This document shows positions 1 through 8,970 of a DNA stretch of 64,000 nt, piece by piece. The DNA is from Bifidobacterium samirii (GTDB taxonomy: Bacteria > Actinomycetota > Actinomycetes > Actinomycetales > Bifidobacteriaceae). Where the stretch lies: contig NZ_QXGK01000002.1 in NCBI RefSeq assembly GCF_003952945.1, forward strand, positions 124,001 through 188,000, written 5' to 3'. The stretch's first letter is position 1, and every line of letters starts with the position of its first letter. The notes under the pieces are model-generated. The model was not told the origin of the DNA and did no database searches. It worked only from the letters and a program-made list of their open reading frames with translations. A program made the translations under genes and the position numbers.

Positions 1-60
1 CACGACCAGACCGGCCGCCGCCATCGCCACGGTCTTCGTCATCGCGTTTCCATCGGTCAT
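1..60 (-). CDS. Start of an exported protein, cut by the window edge
   Basis: Only the first 20 codons are present, reading leftward from an ATG at 58-60. A strong AGGAGG lies just upstream (about 65-70). The peptide begins with a short polar stretch, then a Lys and an Ala/Val/Leu-rich run, which looks like the start of a signal peptide or membrane anchor. It follows the ABC ATPase gene after a gap of about 32 bp, so it is probably the next gene of the iron operon. In related P19-type clusters this position holds thioredoxin-like or FMN-binding proteins, but the fragment is too short to choose. Confidence 0.6.
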   Translation of the reverse strand, partial: MTDGNAMTKTVAMAAAGLVV

Positions 61-92
61 ATCGTCCTCCTGTCATCCATCGGCATGCACGG

Positions 93-896
<804 letters not shown>

Positions 897-1001
897 GATG
901 GTTCCTTTGACGGACGGGATTCGGGACGGGCGGTGACGGGCGGGGACGAGGCCGGCCCGGCGGACGGCGCCGCAGGGCCGGGTGCCACGCGGGTGCGGCG
1001 G

Positions 1002-2441
1002 TCATTCCTCGCGCAGGACGACGGCCGGGTCGATGCGCGTGGCGCGGCGCACCGGCGGGATCGACGCGGCGACGGCGACCAGCGCGGCCAGCAGCACCGA
1101 GGCGATGCCCAGCGGCCAGTCGAAGCCGATGGCCCGGTCGAACACGCCGACGCACAGCATGCGCGCCAGCACGTAGCCGATCGCCGTGCCCACAAGACCG
1201 CCGATCAGGCCGTACAACGCCGATTCGACGACGAATTCGACCGCGATCGCACGCGAGTCGGCGCCCAGCGCCTTGCGTAGGCCGATCTCGTTGCGGCGCT
1301 GGGAGACGATCGAGCCGATCGTCGTGCCCACGCCCACCAGGGTGAGTGCGAGCACCACCAGCGACACGATCCAGAAGAGGGTGCGCAGCATCGTGATGAT
1401 GCGCGTGTCCGACGCGGTGATCCTGGTGACCTGCCGCGCGGCGACGCCCAGGTCGGCGGCGTTCACCGCGTCGACGACCGCCGCAAGATCGTCGCCGACC
1501 GCGTTGACCGAGTATTCGACGACGTCGGCGCCACGCGACGAGCCGGCGAGCGCCGTCACGTCGTCGGCGTCCGCGTACACGATCAAATCCTCGGAGCCGC
1601 CGGTGTCGACGATGCCGGCGACGCGCAATTCGGTGCCGCCGGTCTCCATGATGTCGGTGGAGACGCGGCCGTCGCGCGTCTGGCCGGCGACCGAGCCGGC
1701 GGCGGACGAACCGGACGTGCCGGACGTGCCGTCGGCTTCGGACGCGCCGGCGGACGTCGTGGCATCCGCGTCGGCGTCGGCGCGGTAGGCGATGGTGACG
1801 GTCGCGCCGACGGTCACGTCGAGCGCGTCGGCGACGTCGCGGCCGAGCATGACGGCGCCGGCGGACGGCCAGTCGCCGTCGACGCTCCAATGCCGGTTGA
1901 GGTCGCGTACGGCGGCGGTGTCGATGCCGGCGATCGTGTAGGGCGCGGCGTTGATGCGCACGTTCTCGTAACGGTAGGAGGCGGCTTTCGCGCTGCGGCC
2001 GTCGGCGACGATCGCGGTGACGGCCCGTTCGTCGGACTCGTCGATGCCGGTGGATGCGGAGCCGGCGGAATCCGAACCGGTCCGAGTCGAACCGGTCGAA
2101 CCGGTCGAACCGGACGAACCGGAACCTGACGCTGCGGGGGTGACGATGAGGTTGGCGCCGTAGGCGCGCATCTCCTCGTTCATCTGCTGCGGCACGGCGA
2201 TGCACACGGCGGCGAGGCAGAACAGGGTCGCCGAGCCGACCATCGAGGCGATGACTGCCATGATCGCGCGGGAGCGGCGGCGGAACACCGCTCCCCAGAG
2301 CATCGTGAGGAACATGCGGCGGTTCGTCATGCGCGGACGGCGGCCGGCATCGGCGGTCGTATCGGAACGGTGGCCGGCATCGGAGACGGAGACGGAACGG
2401 TCCGTCGCCGTATCGGAACGGCGTGTGGGATCAGCGGCCAT
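1002..2441 (-). CDS. MacB/FtsX-type ABC permease (second of the pair)
   Basis: This 479-residue protein has a charged N-terminal extension of about 45 residues, one membrane helix, a large extracytoplasmic domain, and a C-terminal FtsX block of three helices that ends with an RRATRIDPA-type tail, typical of MacB permeases. The outer domain carries a Ser/Thr/Gly-rich low-complexity stretch near residues 110-130. The start at 2441 has GGAGGTG upstream and overlaps the end of the previous permease gene by 11 bp, a sign of translational coupling. A later Met (residue 38) lacks a good ribosome site. It should form a heterodimer with the neighbouring permease, driven by the downstream ATPase. Confidence 0.87.
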   Translation of the reverse strand: MAADPTRRSDTATDRSVSVSDAGHRSDTTADAGRRPRMTNRRMFLTMLWGAVFRRRSRAIMAVIASMVGSATLFCLAAVCIAVPQQMNEEMRAYGANLIVTPAASGSGSSGSTGSTGSTRTGSDSAGSASTGIDESDERAVTAIVADGRSAKAASYRYENVRINAAPYTIAGIDTAAVRDLNRHWSVDGDWPSAGAVMLGRDVADALDVTVGATVTIAYRADADADATTSAGASEADGTSGTSGSSAAGSVAGQTRDGRVSTDIMETGGTELRVAGIVDTGGSEDLIVYADADDVTALAGSSRGADVVEYSVNAVGDDLAAVVDAVNAADLGVAARQVTRITASDTRIITMLRTLFWIVSLVVLALTLVGVGTTIGSIVSQRRNEIGLRKALGADSRAIAVEFVVESALYGLIGGLVGTAIGYVLARMLCVGVFDRAIGFDWPLGIASVLLAALVAVAASIPPVRRATRIDPAVVLREE

Positions 2442-3777
2442 GGAGCACCTCCGCGGGGCGCAGCCCCAGGATCGAGCGGATGGACGAGAGCGAGGCGGCG
2501 AGCACGGTCACGGCGAGGAGCACGGCGACGAGCACGAACACCATCGGGCGCATCGTGATGCCCGAGCCGAACACGACGCGGCCGATGAGCTGGGCGACGA
2601 GCGCGCCCGCGCCGGAGCCGACGAGCGCGCCGAGCAGGGAGATCAGCGCGGTTTCGGCGAGCATGAGCCGGCTGACCGCGCCGTCGGTCGCGCCGAGCGC
2701 CTTGAGGAGCGCGAGTTCGGCGCCGCGTTCGCCGATCGACGCGGCCATCAGGTTCGCGACGGCGATCGCGGCGGCGACGAGGCTGAGCGCGGTCATGAGA
2801 ATCATTACCGCGCGCGTCTTGGTGAGCACGTCGCCCTGGAGGGCGGCGACCTGACGCACCTGCTTGGCGGTCGCGCCCGGCAGCACCTCCTCGATCTGGT
2901 AGGCGATGGAGCTCGGGTAGGCGGTGCAGTACCAGGTCTCCCACTCCTCCTGGGCGAGCGCGTTCGGGTTCTTCGCGGCCTTGCGCGCCAGATCGTTCTC
3001 GGGGGTGGTGAGCGCCTTGACCTCGATGCGGTCGATCGCGTCGGTCAGCCCCGACAGCTCCTGCAGCTTCGACGACGACACGTACATGGAGCCGTTCTCG
3101 TCGTCGCCGGAATCGTAGACGCCGACAATCGTGAAGTCCATCGACGCGTCGCCGCGCGTGAGGGTGACGGTGCCGCCGGACGCGGCCGTCACGCCGAGTG
3201 CGGCGGCGAGATCCCTGCCGAGCATCGCCTCATTGGTGCCGTCCTTGGCCCAGCGGCCTTCGACGGTCCACCAGGAGCGCATGCCGGAGACGCCCACGAC
3301 GGTCGTCTCGCCGGTGGCGAGGTCGAGCCTGCGGTCGAACCAGGTGCCGACGACCGGGACGCCGTCCGCGGACGCCTTGCCGGCCGACGCGTCGGCGTGC
3401 AGGTCGAGGCGGGGCGCGAAGTCGGTGATGTTGAACGCCCAGAAGATCGTCTTGATCTTCGCCGCGTCCGACTCCTTGAGGAACGCGGTCGGGTCGGCGG
3501 ACGACGAACCGGACGAACCGGAGGAGGCGGACGCGCCCGCCGACGACGATGCGTCGGCCGAACCGTACAGGTCGTCGACGACCGCGTCGGCCTTCGGCTG
3601 CACGGTGATGTTGGAGCCGTACGTCGACAGCTCCGCGTTGAGCTTGTCGCCCACGTCGAACACGACGCCGAGCATCGCCGTCGACACCGCGGCCGACAGG
3701 CACACGGTCACGGCGATGAGCAGGCGTCGGCGCAGCTGCCGGCTGAACGACCGGACGATCATGCGCATGAAGAACAT
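2431..3777 (-). CDS. MacB/FtsX-type ABC permease (first of the pair)
   Basis: A 448-residue permease with a first membrane helix at about residues 16-40, a MacB-like outer domain, and three C-terminal helices. The last block contains the family phrase GERGAELALLKALGATD and ends with LRPAEVLHGR. A short Ser/Ala/Gly/Asp linker lies near residues 70-95. AAGGAG precedes the ATG. It starts 9 bp after the stop of the DUF2318 gene and overlaps the next permease gene, so the genes are one transcription unit. The substrate is unknown; the context points to the iron system. Confidence 0.88.
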   Translation of the reverse strand: MFFMRMIVRSFSRQLRRRLLIAVTVCLSAAVSTAMLGVVFDVGDKLNAELSTYGSNITVQPKADAVVDDLYGSADASSSAGASASSGSSGSSSADPTAFLKESDAAKIKTIFWAFNITDFAPRLDLHADASAGKASADGVPVVGTWFDRRLDLATGETTVVGVSGMRSWWTVEGRWAKDGTNEAMLGRDLAAALGVTAASGGTVTLTRGDASMDFTIVGVYDSGDDENGSMYVSSSKLQELSGLTDAIDRIEVKALTTPENDLARKAAKNPNALAQEEWETWYCTAYPSSIAYQIEEVLPGATAKQVRQVAALQGDVLTKTRAVMILMTALSLVAAAIAVANLMAASIGERGAELALLKALGATDGAVSRLMLAETALISLLGALVGSGAGALVAQLIGRVVFGSGITMRPMVFVLVAVLLAVTVLAASLSSIRSILGLRPAEVLHGR

Positions 3778-3786
3778 GCCGTCTCC

Positions 3787-5061
3787 TTACTTGGCGAAGT
3801 GGGCGCTGAGCGCGTCGAGGGCGGTGGTGTGGATCTCGATCGCGCCGTCGGCGATCGTGTAGTCGAACGGGACCGGGTTGCAGCCGCCCTTGAAGCCGAT
3901 CGTGGCGAGGTTGATCGCCACGTCGCAGCGTTTGCAGATGATCTTGCCGTCCTTCTCGTAGTAGCCGGCGTCGCCGCACGTCTCGCACGCGTCGAGGCCG
4001 ATGCCGTACGCGCCGCCGTTCTTCTTGATGATGATGAACCGCATGACCGTGCCGTCCGACGCCGTGTATTCGAATCGGTGCAGATGGCCGTCGTCGACCT
4101 GCGCGAACGGGATCGTCGCCACGCCGTCGCGCAGCGCGTACGATTCGGGCGGCGAGAGAGTCGGCACCTTGTCGACCTCGGCGACGCCCGCCGTCAACGC
4201 GACCGTCACGCCGACCATCGCGACCAGGCTCCACGCACCGGCCGCGACCGCACGGCGCCTGAACGCGCGATGCGCGCGGCCGATCGCCTCGTTCTCCCCG
4301 TCCGGCTTCAACCGGAAGCCGGCGACGATCGACGCGACGGCCGGAATCGCGAACACGAGCGCCTCGCCGATCACCATCCACATCTCATGGTTCGCGAACC
4401 GGATCAGGATGCGGAACGGCATACCGTGCAGCGTCAGGATCATCATCGACATCATCAGCGAGAACAGCTGCGTGAGATGGTCCAGCAGGATCAGCACGAC
4501 CAGCAGCGCCGACGCCGCGACGAACGCGGGGTGCACCGCGGTCGACCGCATCGTGCGGAAGACCGCGGCGGCGGCCACGGCCGTCGCGACGCCCAGCGCG
4601 AACCCCAGCGCGCGCAGCAGCATCTCCGACGTGAACGGCGAATCGCCCTCCTCGACGAAGCTCGTCAGCTGCATGATCACATCCTGCAGCGCGAAGAACG
4701 TCGTCAGCGCGATGCCGACCGCCGCGACCGCGTTCGCCGCATGAAGCGCCCACGGGCGCTCGCGCCGGCGCGTCGTGATCGACCGGGCGCGCAGCACGAT
4801 CGCGACCATGAGCACGTCGGCGGCGACCGCGCCGACCAGCACCGGCAGATTGACGGTCGAACGGCGGTCGACGATCACCAGCGTGCGCAGCACGGTGAAC
4901 ACGACCGCGCCCGCCAGACCGGCCAGCAGGCCGACGGTCCGCCAGTCGCGGCTGAGCGGACGGTCGCGGCCCTCCCCCACATCGAGCAGCACGCCCATCG
5001 TCATCGCCAGCAGCGCGGGCGCCAGCATGCCCGGCAGCGCCTGCACGTATTGCCCCAGCAT
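3787..5061 (-). CDS. DUF2318 Cys-rich multi-pass membrane protein of the iron cluster
   Basis: The first 300 residues of this 424-residue protein are hydrophobic, with about eight predicted membrane helices. The C-terminal soluble domain carries CETC at 359-362, CKRC at 376-379 and a further Cys at 394, the pattern of the DUF2318 family, which probably binds a metal or Fe-S centre. In Campylobacter (Cj1660) and in the bfeUOB cluster of Bifidobacterium breve the homologue sits beside the FTR1 permease and P19. It may supply electrons for ferric/ferrous conversion, but that is inference. AAAGGA lies upstream of the ATG. It follows the lipoprotein gene after a 201-bp gap that holds a strong hairpin. 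Confidence 0.85.
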   Translation of the reverse strand: MLGQYVQALPGMLAPALLAMTMGVLLDVGEGRDRPLSRDWRTVGLLAGLAGAVVFTVLRTLVIVDRRSTVNLPVLVGAVAADVLMVAIVLRARSITTRRRERPWALHAANAVAAVGIALTTFFALQDVIMQLTSFVEEGDSPFTSEMLLRALGFALGVATAVAAAAVFRTMRSTAVHPAFVAASALLVVLILLDHLTQLFSLMMSMMILTLHGMPFRILIRFANHEMWMVIGEALVFAIPAVASIVAGFRLKPDGENEAIGRAHRAFRRRAVAAGAWSLVAMVGVTVALTAGVAEVDKVPTLSPPESYALRDGVATIPFAQVDDGHLHRFEYTASDGTVMRFIIIKKNGGAYGIGLDACETCGDAGYYEKDGKIICKRCDVAINLATIGFKGGCNPVPFDYTIADGAIEIHTTALDALSAHFAK

Positions 5062-5166
5062 TCGCTTCCTTTCGTTCTCGCGGCGTTTGCGGCGTCCGCA
5101 TCATCCGCGCGGTTCGCGCGTTCGCGTCATCCGCAGCGTTTCACGCGCACCCTCCGGTACGCGACG

Positions 5167-5202
5167 GGGGCATTCCGCGGCGCGCAGGCCTCGGAATGCC
5201 CC
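5167..5202. terminator. Hairpin inside the iron operon
   Basis: A 10-bp perfect inverted repeat (GGGGCATTCC at 5167-5176, complement at 5193-5202) stands in the 201-bp gap between the P19-like and DUF2318 genes. It has no T-tract, so it is more likely an attenuator or an mRNA 3' stabiliser that lowers downstream expression than a full terminator. A smaller hairpin, CGTTCC-AAC-GGAACG, is at 5231-5245. Confidence 0.5.
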
Positions 5203-5262
5203 ATTCAGGTCGGGTCCCCGCCGGCGCCCGCGTTCCAACGGAACGGGAGCGGCGGGCGGACG

Positions 5263-5913
5263 TCACCACTGGTGGACGGTGTAGTCCCAGTCGAACGACG
5301 CCTCGATCGGCTCGGTCCAGAAACGGCCCTCGACGCCGGTGTCCGGGTCGACGTGCAGCGTCCAGCCGTTCGTCTCCGGGCTGTAGATGATGAACGTCAG
5401 CTTGTACTCGCCGGCCTTGTCCATCTTGAGGTTCGCGCCGTAGTGCGGGCCGTCGTCCGCGTTCATCTCCATGAACGTGCCCTCCTGCACGTTCGACGAG
5501 TCGTTCTTGTCCTCGATGCGGTACTTGACCGTCAGCTTCGGGATGAACTCGCCGGTCGCGTAGCCGAGCTTGTTGTCCTTGAGCGCGTGGATGTCGGCCT
5601 CCAGATGCAGGTTCGCGTCCGCGGCCTTCAGACCCGTGCCCTCCGGGTACATGTCGACCGGCTGGAAGTACACGGCGGCGATGTTCAGCGGGAAGATCTC
5701 CTGGTCGTTGCCGATCGGGATCTCCTCGAACGAGGCGGCGCCGTCGTCCGCGGCGTCGTCCGACGAATCGTCGGCGGTCGTGGCGTCCTGGCTCGACGTG
5801 GTCTGGCCGTCGGCGTTGCCGGACGCGGCGTTCGTGTCGCCGCACGCGGACAGCGAGACGGTCAGCGCGCCGGCGGCGATCAGCGCCAGCAGCGCGGCGA
5901 TCCTGTGCTTCAT
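5263..5913 (-). CDS. P19-like iron-binding lipoprotein
   Basis: This 216-residue protein starts with a lipoprotein signal whose lipobox LSAC places the modified Cys at residue 24. A Ser/Asp/Thr-rich linker of about 35 residues follows, then a compact beta-rich domain of the P19/Tp34 iron-transport family. That family binds copper and iron in the periplasm or outside the membrane and feeds FTR1-type permeases. Candidate metal ligands visible are Met/Glu in VDMYPEGT, His in LHLEAD, and the FMEMNADDGPHYG segment. The start was set at 5913 because AGAGAG lies just upstream and the signal peptide begins there. It lies 65 bp after the FTR1 gene, matching BfeO of B. breve. Confidence 0.87.
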   Translation of the reverse strand: MKHRIAALLALIAAGALTVSLSACGDTNAASGNADGQTTSSQDATTADDSSDDAADDGAASFEEIPIGNDQEIFPLNIAAVYFQPVDMYPEGTGLKAADANLHLEADIHALKDNKLGYATGEFIPKLTVKYRIEDKNDSSNVQEGTFMEMNADDGPHYGANLKMDKAGEYKLTFIIYSPETNGWTLHVDPDTGVEGRFWTEPIEASFDWDYTVHQW

Positions 5914-5978
5914 GATGCTCTCTTTTCTCCGGTGGATCGGTGGTTGGGTTGATGGTTGGATTCGGAAAATCGGAATGG

Positions 5979-7832
5979 TCAGGCCGTCTCGGCCGCGGCC
6001 TTGGCGCGCCGCTGGCGGACGTAGCCGACGGCGAACAGCGCCAGCACGGCCACGGCGGCGACGATCTGCGCGACGACGGTCTCCGCGTACGGGTAGAAGC
6101 CCAGCCAGTCGTTCGTCGGCAGGCCGGCCAGATACAGGCCCGGCAGCAGGTCGCCCTCGATCAGCGAGTGGACGCCGCCGCCGGCGAACACGATCACCAG
6201 CGCCGACATCAGAATCGACGTGACGAGGAAGAACGGGCCGATCGGGATGCGCACCGACGTGAAGCGGATCAGCACGAACACGACCAGCAGCACGGCCGCG
6301 GCGAGCAGGCCACCGACCCACATGCCGTGCGCGTCCTGCGTCATCGAATAGATCGACTGGTAGAAGATCACCGTTTCGGCGCCCTCGCGGAACACCGCGA
6401 GGAAGCTCAGCAGCGCCAGCGAGCCGACCGTGCGCGCCGACGCGGCCCCGCCGGCCGCCGTCGCCGCGGACGCGTCCGCCACCGCGGCCTCGGTCTTGGA
6501 ACGGATGTAGCGGTTCCACGCCTCCACGCTCGACTTGTTGAGCATCCAGTTGCTGGTCCACAGCAGCATGCCCATCGCGATGAGCGCACACACGCCCTCC
6601 ATGATCTCCTGGACCGGGCCGGAGCCGCCGAACAGGGCCACGAAGATCGCGGCGACCACGCCCGAACCGGCCAGGCCGGCCGCGACGCCCACGTAGATCC
6701 ACCTGACGAAACGGCGGTTGCCGGACTTGACGAGATAGGCGACCGTGGCGGCCACGACGAGCAGCGCCTCCAGACCCTCGCGCACGAGCACGAGGAACGC
6801 CTGGCCGATCGAACTGGTCACGAAGCGGGTGAAGCCGTTCACCTGATCGGCGGCGCCGCCGTCGAGCTGGGCGGCGTCCTCGTCGAGCATCGACTTGAGC
6901 GAGTCGACGATCGACGCGGTCTCGGAGGCCGGCTTGCCGGCGACCATCGCCTTGCGCGCGTCCTTGAACGTGCTTTCGACCAGCGAGACGCGGCTGCCGC
7001 CGATCGCGTTCATCACGTTCTTCTCGAAGCCGAGACGCTCGTAGTACTGGTAGTACGCCTCGTTCACCTTGTCGGCGCCGCCCTGCCCGTCGCCGCCCTT
7101 CGCGGTCGCGACGGCCTCGTCGAGGATGTCGTCCATCTCGGCGGCCACGTCGCTCCACGTGCGGTCGCCGCGTCCCGTGTACGTCGTCTTCTTGTTCGCC
7201 TGCAGGTCCTGGCGCTGCGACTGCGTCTCGGCCAGGCTCGCGGCCGCGTAGTCACGCGGGTTCTTCAGGTCGGCCGACGCGTCGAGCGTGGCGGCCGCGT
7301 CGGCGAGTGCCGCGGTCAGGTCGTCGACCTGCGTGGCGAGCTCGTCGGCGTTGCCGTCCGTGTACGTGAGCTGAAGGACCGACTGGAAACGGTCGGCGAG
7401 CGCCTGCTGCGCGTCGGCGCCGAGCACGTCGGTGACGGCGGCGGCGAAGTAGCTGGCGCGGTACGTCATGTTGTAGGCGGGGCTGATGACGGAGGACGCG
7501 GACGGGCGGTCCGTCGCGTACGTGTCGACGCCGTCCTTGAGCTGGGCGGCGATGTCGTCGGCGACGGCGGTCCAGGTGTCGTAGTCGGCGTTGGGGTTGG
7601 TGGCGGTTGCGTCGGCGGTGTCACCGGTCGTGTCGGTTGTGTTGCCGGCCGTGTTGCCATCGGCGAGGGTGACGGTCGTGATGCCGGCGGTCGTGCCGTC
7701 GGCGGTCGGGAGGGCGTGGGCGATGCCGGCGGGCGCGACGGCGACGCACAGCAGCATGGTCAGCGACGCGAGCAGCGCCCCCGGCGCGGCGACGCGGCGT
7801 GCGTGCGATCCCATCGTGGCGTGAAACGGCAT
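5979..7832 (-). CDS. FTR1-family high-affinity iron permease with long N-terminal outer domain
   Basis: The 617-residue protein has a signal sequence, an outer helical domain of about 300 residues rich in Asp, Ala and Gln, and a C-terminal FTR1 membrane domain. Two REGxE iron-ligand motifs are seen: REGLE at about 351-355 and REGAE at about 482-486, as expected for two-fold FTR1 permeases. The start at 7832 is chosen over an upstream Met because GGAAGAGAGAGG lies in front of it and the signal peptide follows. It is the first gene of the iron operon and corresponds to BfeU of B. breve or Cj1658 of Campylobacter. It should move iron across the cytoplasmic membrane. Confidence 0.92.
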   Translation of the reverse strand: MPFHATMGSHARRVAAPGALLASLTMLLCVAVAPAGIAHALPTADGTTAGITTVTLADGNTAGNTTDTTGDTADATATNPNADYDTWTAVADDIAAQLKDGVDTYATDRPSASSVISPAYNMTYRASYFAAAVTDVLGADAQQALADRFQSVLQLTYTDGNADELATQVDDLTAALADAAATLDASADLKNPRDYAAASLAETQSQRQDLQANKKTTYTGRGDRTWSDVAAEMDDILDEAVATAKGGDGQGGADKVNEAYYQYYERLGFEKNVMNAIGGSRVSLVESTFKDARKAMVAGKPASETASIVDSLKSMLDEDAAQLDGGAADQVNGFTRFVTSSIGQAFLVLVREGLEALLVVAATVAYLVKSGNRRFVRWIYVGVAAGLAGSGVVAAIFVALFGGSGPVQEIMEGVCALIAMGMLLWTSNWMLNKSSVEAWNRYIRSKTEAAVADASAATAAGGAASARTVGSLALLSFLAVFREGAETVIFYQSIYSMTQDAHGMWVGGLLAAAVLLVVFVLIRFTSVRIPIGPFFLVTSILMSALVIVFAGGGVHSLIEGDLLPGLYLAGLPTNDWLGFYPYAETVVAQIVAAVAVLALFAVGYVRQRRAKAAAETA

Positions 7833-8260
7833 CCGGACCTCTCTCTTCCTTCGCGTGCGATTCCCAACGCGCAATAACCTACGAGGAAAATTCCGGAAGC
7901 AACAGTCTTGATTTTTCGGCCGTTCCGTGGCAGAGGCCTTTTTCGGGGGCGTACACGCCGGAGAATCGCCCGTTCCGGCGCGCGTCGCGTCTCACAATGC
8001 GGACCGATGCGCCCGTTCCGACCACGATGCGGAACGGGCGGCATGGCTGCGTACACCGCGCGACTTGTCCACATCGCCGGACATCCGCGTCGACTTATCC
8101 ACAGCGGGTTATCCACAGCGGGTTATCCACAACACGCCGTCGGAGTGACCGTTCGACCACATACCCCGGGCGGCGTGGACGCGGCGCCCGGTTCCCCTCT
8201 AACGTGACGCCCATGCGTATCGCAGGCACGACGGCCCGCACATACGTCAGGGGGTATATT
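7833..8260. other. Intergenic region between iron operon and toxin-antitoxin pair
   Basis: This 428-bp gap separates the divergent FTR1 and toxin genes and must hold both promoters. The left part (7870-7920) is the most AT-rich and includes AAAATTCCGG. The right part holds the DnaA-box cluster listed separately. AGGGGG precedes the toxin start. I could not assign -35/-10 pairs with confidence, and no convincing DtxR-type iron box was found. Confidence 0.6.
8065..8131 (+). promoter_or_regulatory. Cluster of four DnaA boxes in direct orientation
   Basis: Three perfect TTATCCACA boxes lie at 8095-8103, 8109-8117 and 8123-8131, spaced exactly 14 bp apart. One TTGTCCACA (the actinobacterial variant) is at 8065-8073, 30 bp before the first. 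All face the same way. TTATCCACA is the consensus high-affinity DnaA site. No dnaA, dnaN or rpmH gene is nearby, so this is not an ordinary oriC; a DnaA-titration or DnaA-regulated promoter site is possible. Confidence 0.7.
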
Positions 8261-8620
8261 ATGGATGGTTGGGCGATCGAGTTGGGATTCATCGAGGACT
8301 GGCTCGACGAACAGGACGACAAGACGATCCGGCTGGTCATGGCCGCGGTGAACATGCTGCGCCGGGAAGGGCCGAATCTCCGGCGGCCGCTGGTCGGCAC
8401 GATCGACGGGTCGGCGTACCGCAACATGAAGGAGTTGATCCCCGCATCGTCGGGCAACGCGCAGATCAGGATCCTGTTCATGTTCGACCGGTCGCGCACA
8501 GCCGTGCTGCTGCTCGCCGGAGACAAGCGCAAACGGTGGGACAGCTGGTATCGGACCGCCATCCCGGAGGCCGAACGACGGTACGCGCAATATCTGCACG
8601 AAAGGAGCGCACGCGCATGA
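8261..8620 (+). CDS. HigB/Gp49-like (RelE/ParE superfamily) toxin
   Basis: A 119-residue small basic protein. The pattern WL..L....L.MLRREGPNLRRPLVGTIDGS, then NMKELIP, QIRILFMFD, AVLLLAGDK and a C-terminal IPEAERRYAQYL helix is that of phage-Gp49/HigB toxins, which cleave mRNA at the ribosome. The ATG has AGGGGG six bases upstream. Its stop overlaps the start of the next gene (ATGA), so the toxin is translated first and coupled to its antitoxin, as in higBA modules. The toxin-first order and the Xre-type partner support the call. Confidence 0.85.
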   Translation: MDGWAIELGFIEDWLDEQDDKTIRLVMAAVNMLRREGPNLRRPLVGTIDGSAYRNMKELIPASSGNAQIRILFMFDRSRTAVLLLAGDKRKRWDSWYRTAIPEAERRYAQYLHERSARA

Positions 8621-8928
8621 CACACCTCTCATTCGACGACTACATGGCCAAGCGGGGGCTGACCGAAGACGACCTCGCCCCCTACGAGGCCGAACTGACC
8701 GAACGCATCCGCGTCTACGAGCTCAAGGAGGCGCGCAAGGCGTGCGAACTCACGCAACGGCAGCTCGCCGAACGCATGGGCGTCAGCCAGAAACGCGTAT
8801 GCGAGCTGGAACGCGGAGACCTCGACCGCACGCAGGTCGCCACGCTCAAACGCTACGTCGAAGGACTGGGCGGCATCCTGCACATCACCGCCGCGCTTCC
8901 CGACCGCGCGCCGGTCGTGCTGGTCTAG
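8617..8928 (+). CDS. Xre-family HTH antitoxin (HigA-like)
   Basis: This 103-residue protein has an acidic N-terminus and one helix-turn-helix of the Cro/Xre type (LTQRQLAERMGVSQKRVCELERG at about residues 47-69). It should neutralise the preceding toxin and repress the shared promoter. AAAGGAG lies about 10 bp before the ATG, which overlaps the toxin stop codon. The length and HTH position fit HigA-type antitoxins of toxin-first pairs. Confidence 0.85.
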   Translation: MTHLSFDDYMAKRGLTEDDLAPYEAELTERIRVYELKEARKACELTQRQLAERMGVSQKRVCELERGDLDRTQVATLKRYVEGLGGILHITAALPDRAPVVLV

Positions 8929-8970
8929 CCGACGGCAGGGTCGGGGCGCGAGGCCGCGACGGGCAGGCCG

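Noticed and set aside
2200-5952. Open frame of 1250 codons on the plus strand over the iron operon
   Set aside because: It is antisense to four genes with clear family motifs. Its product is rich in Arg, Gly, Ala and His with no domain, as expected for a high-GC antisense frame.
7870-7900. DtxR/IdeR-type iron box before FTR1
   Set aside because: Only a short TAGGTTAT-like half-site is seen. The inverted partner is missing.
8065-8131. Chromosomal origin oriC
   Set aside because: No dnaA, dnaN, recF or rpmH genes flank it, the boxes all point one way and no clear AT-rich unwinding region adjoins them.
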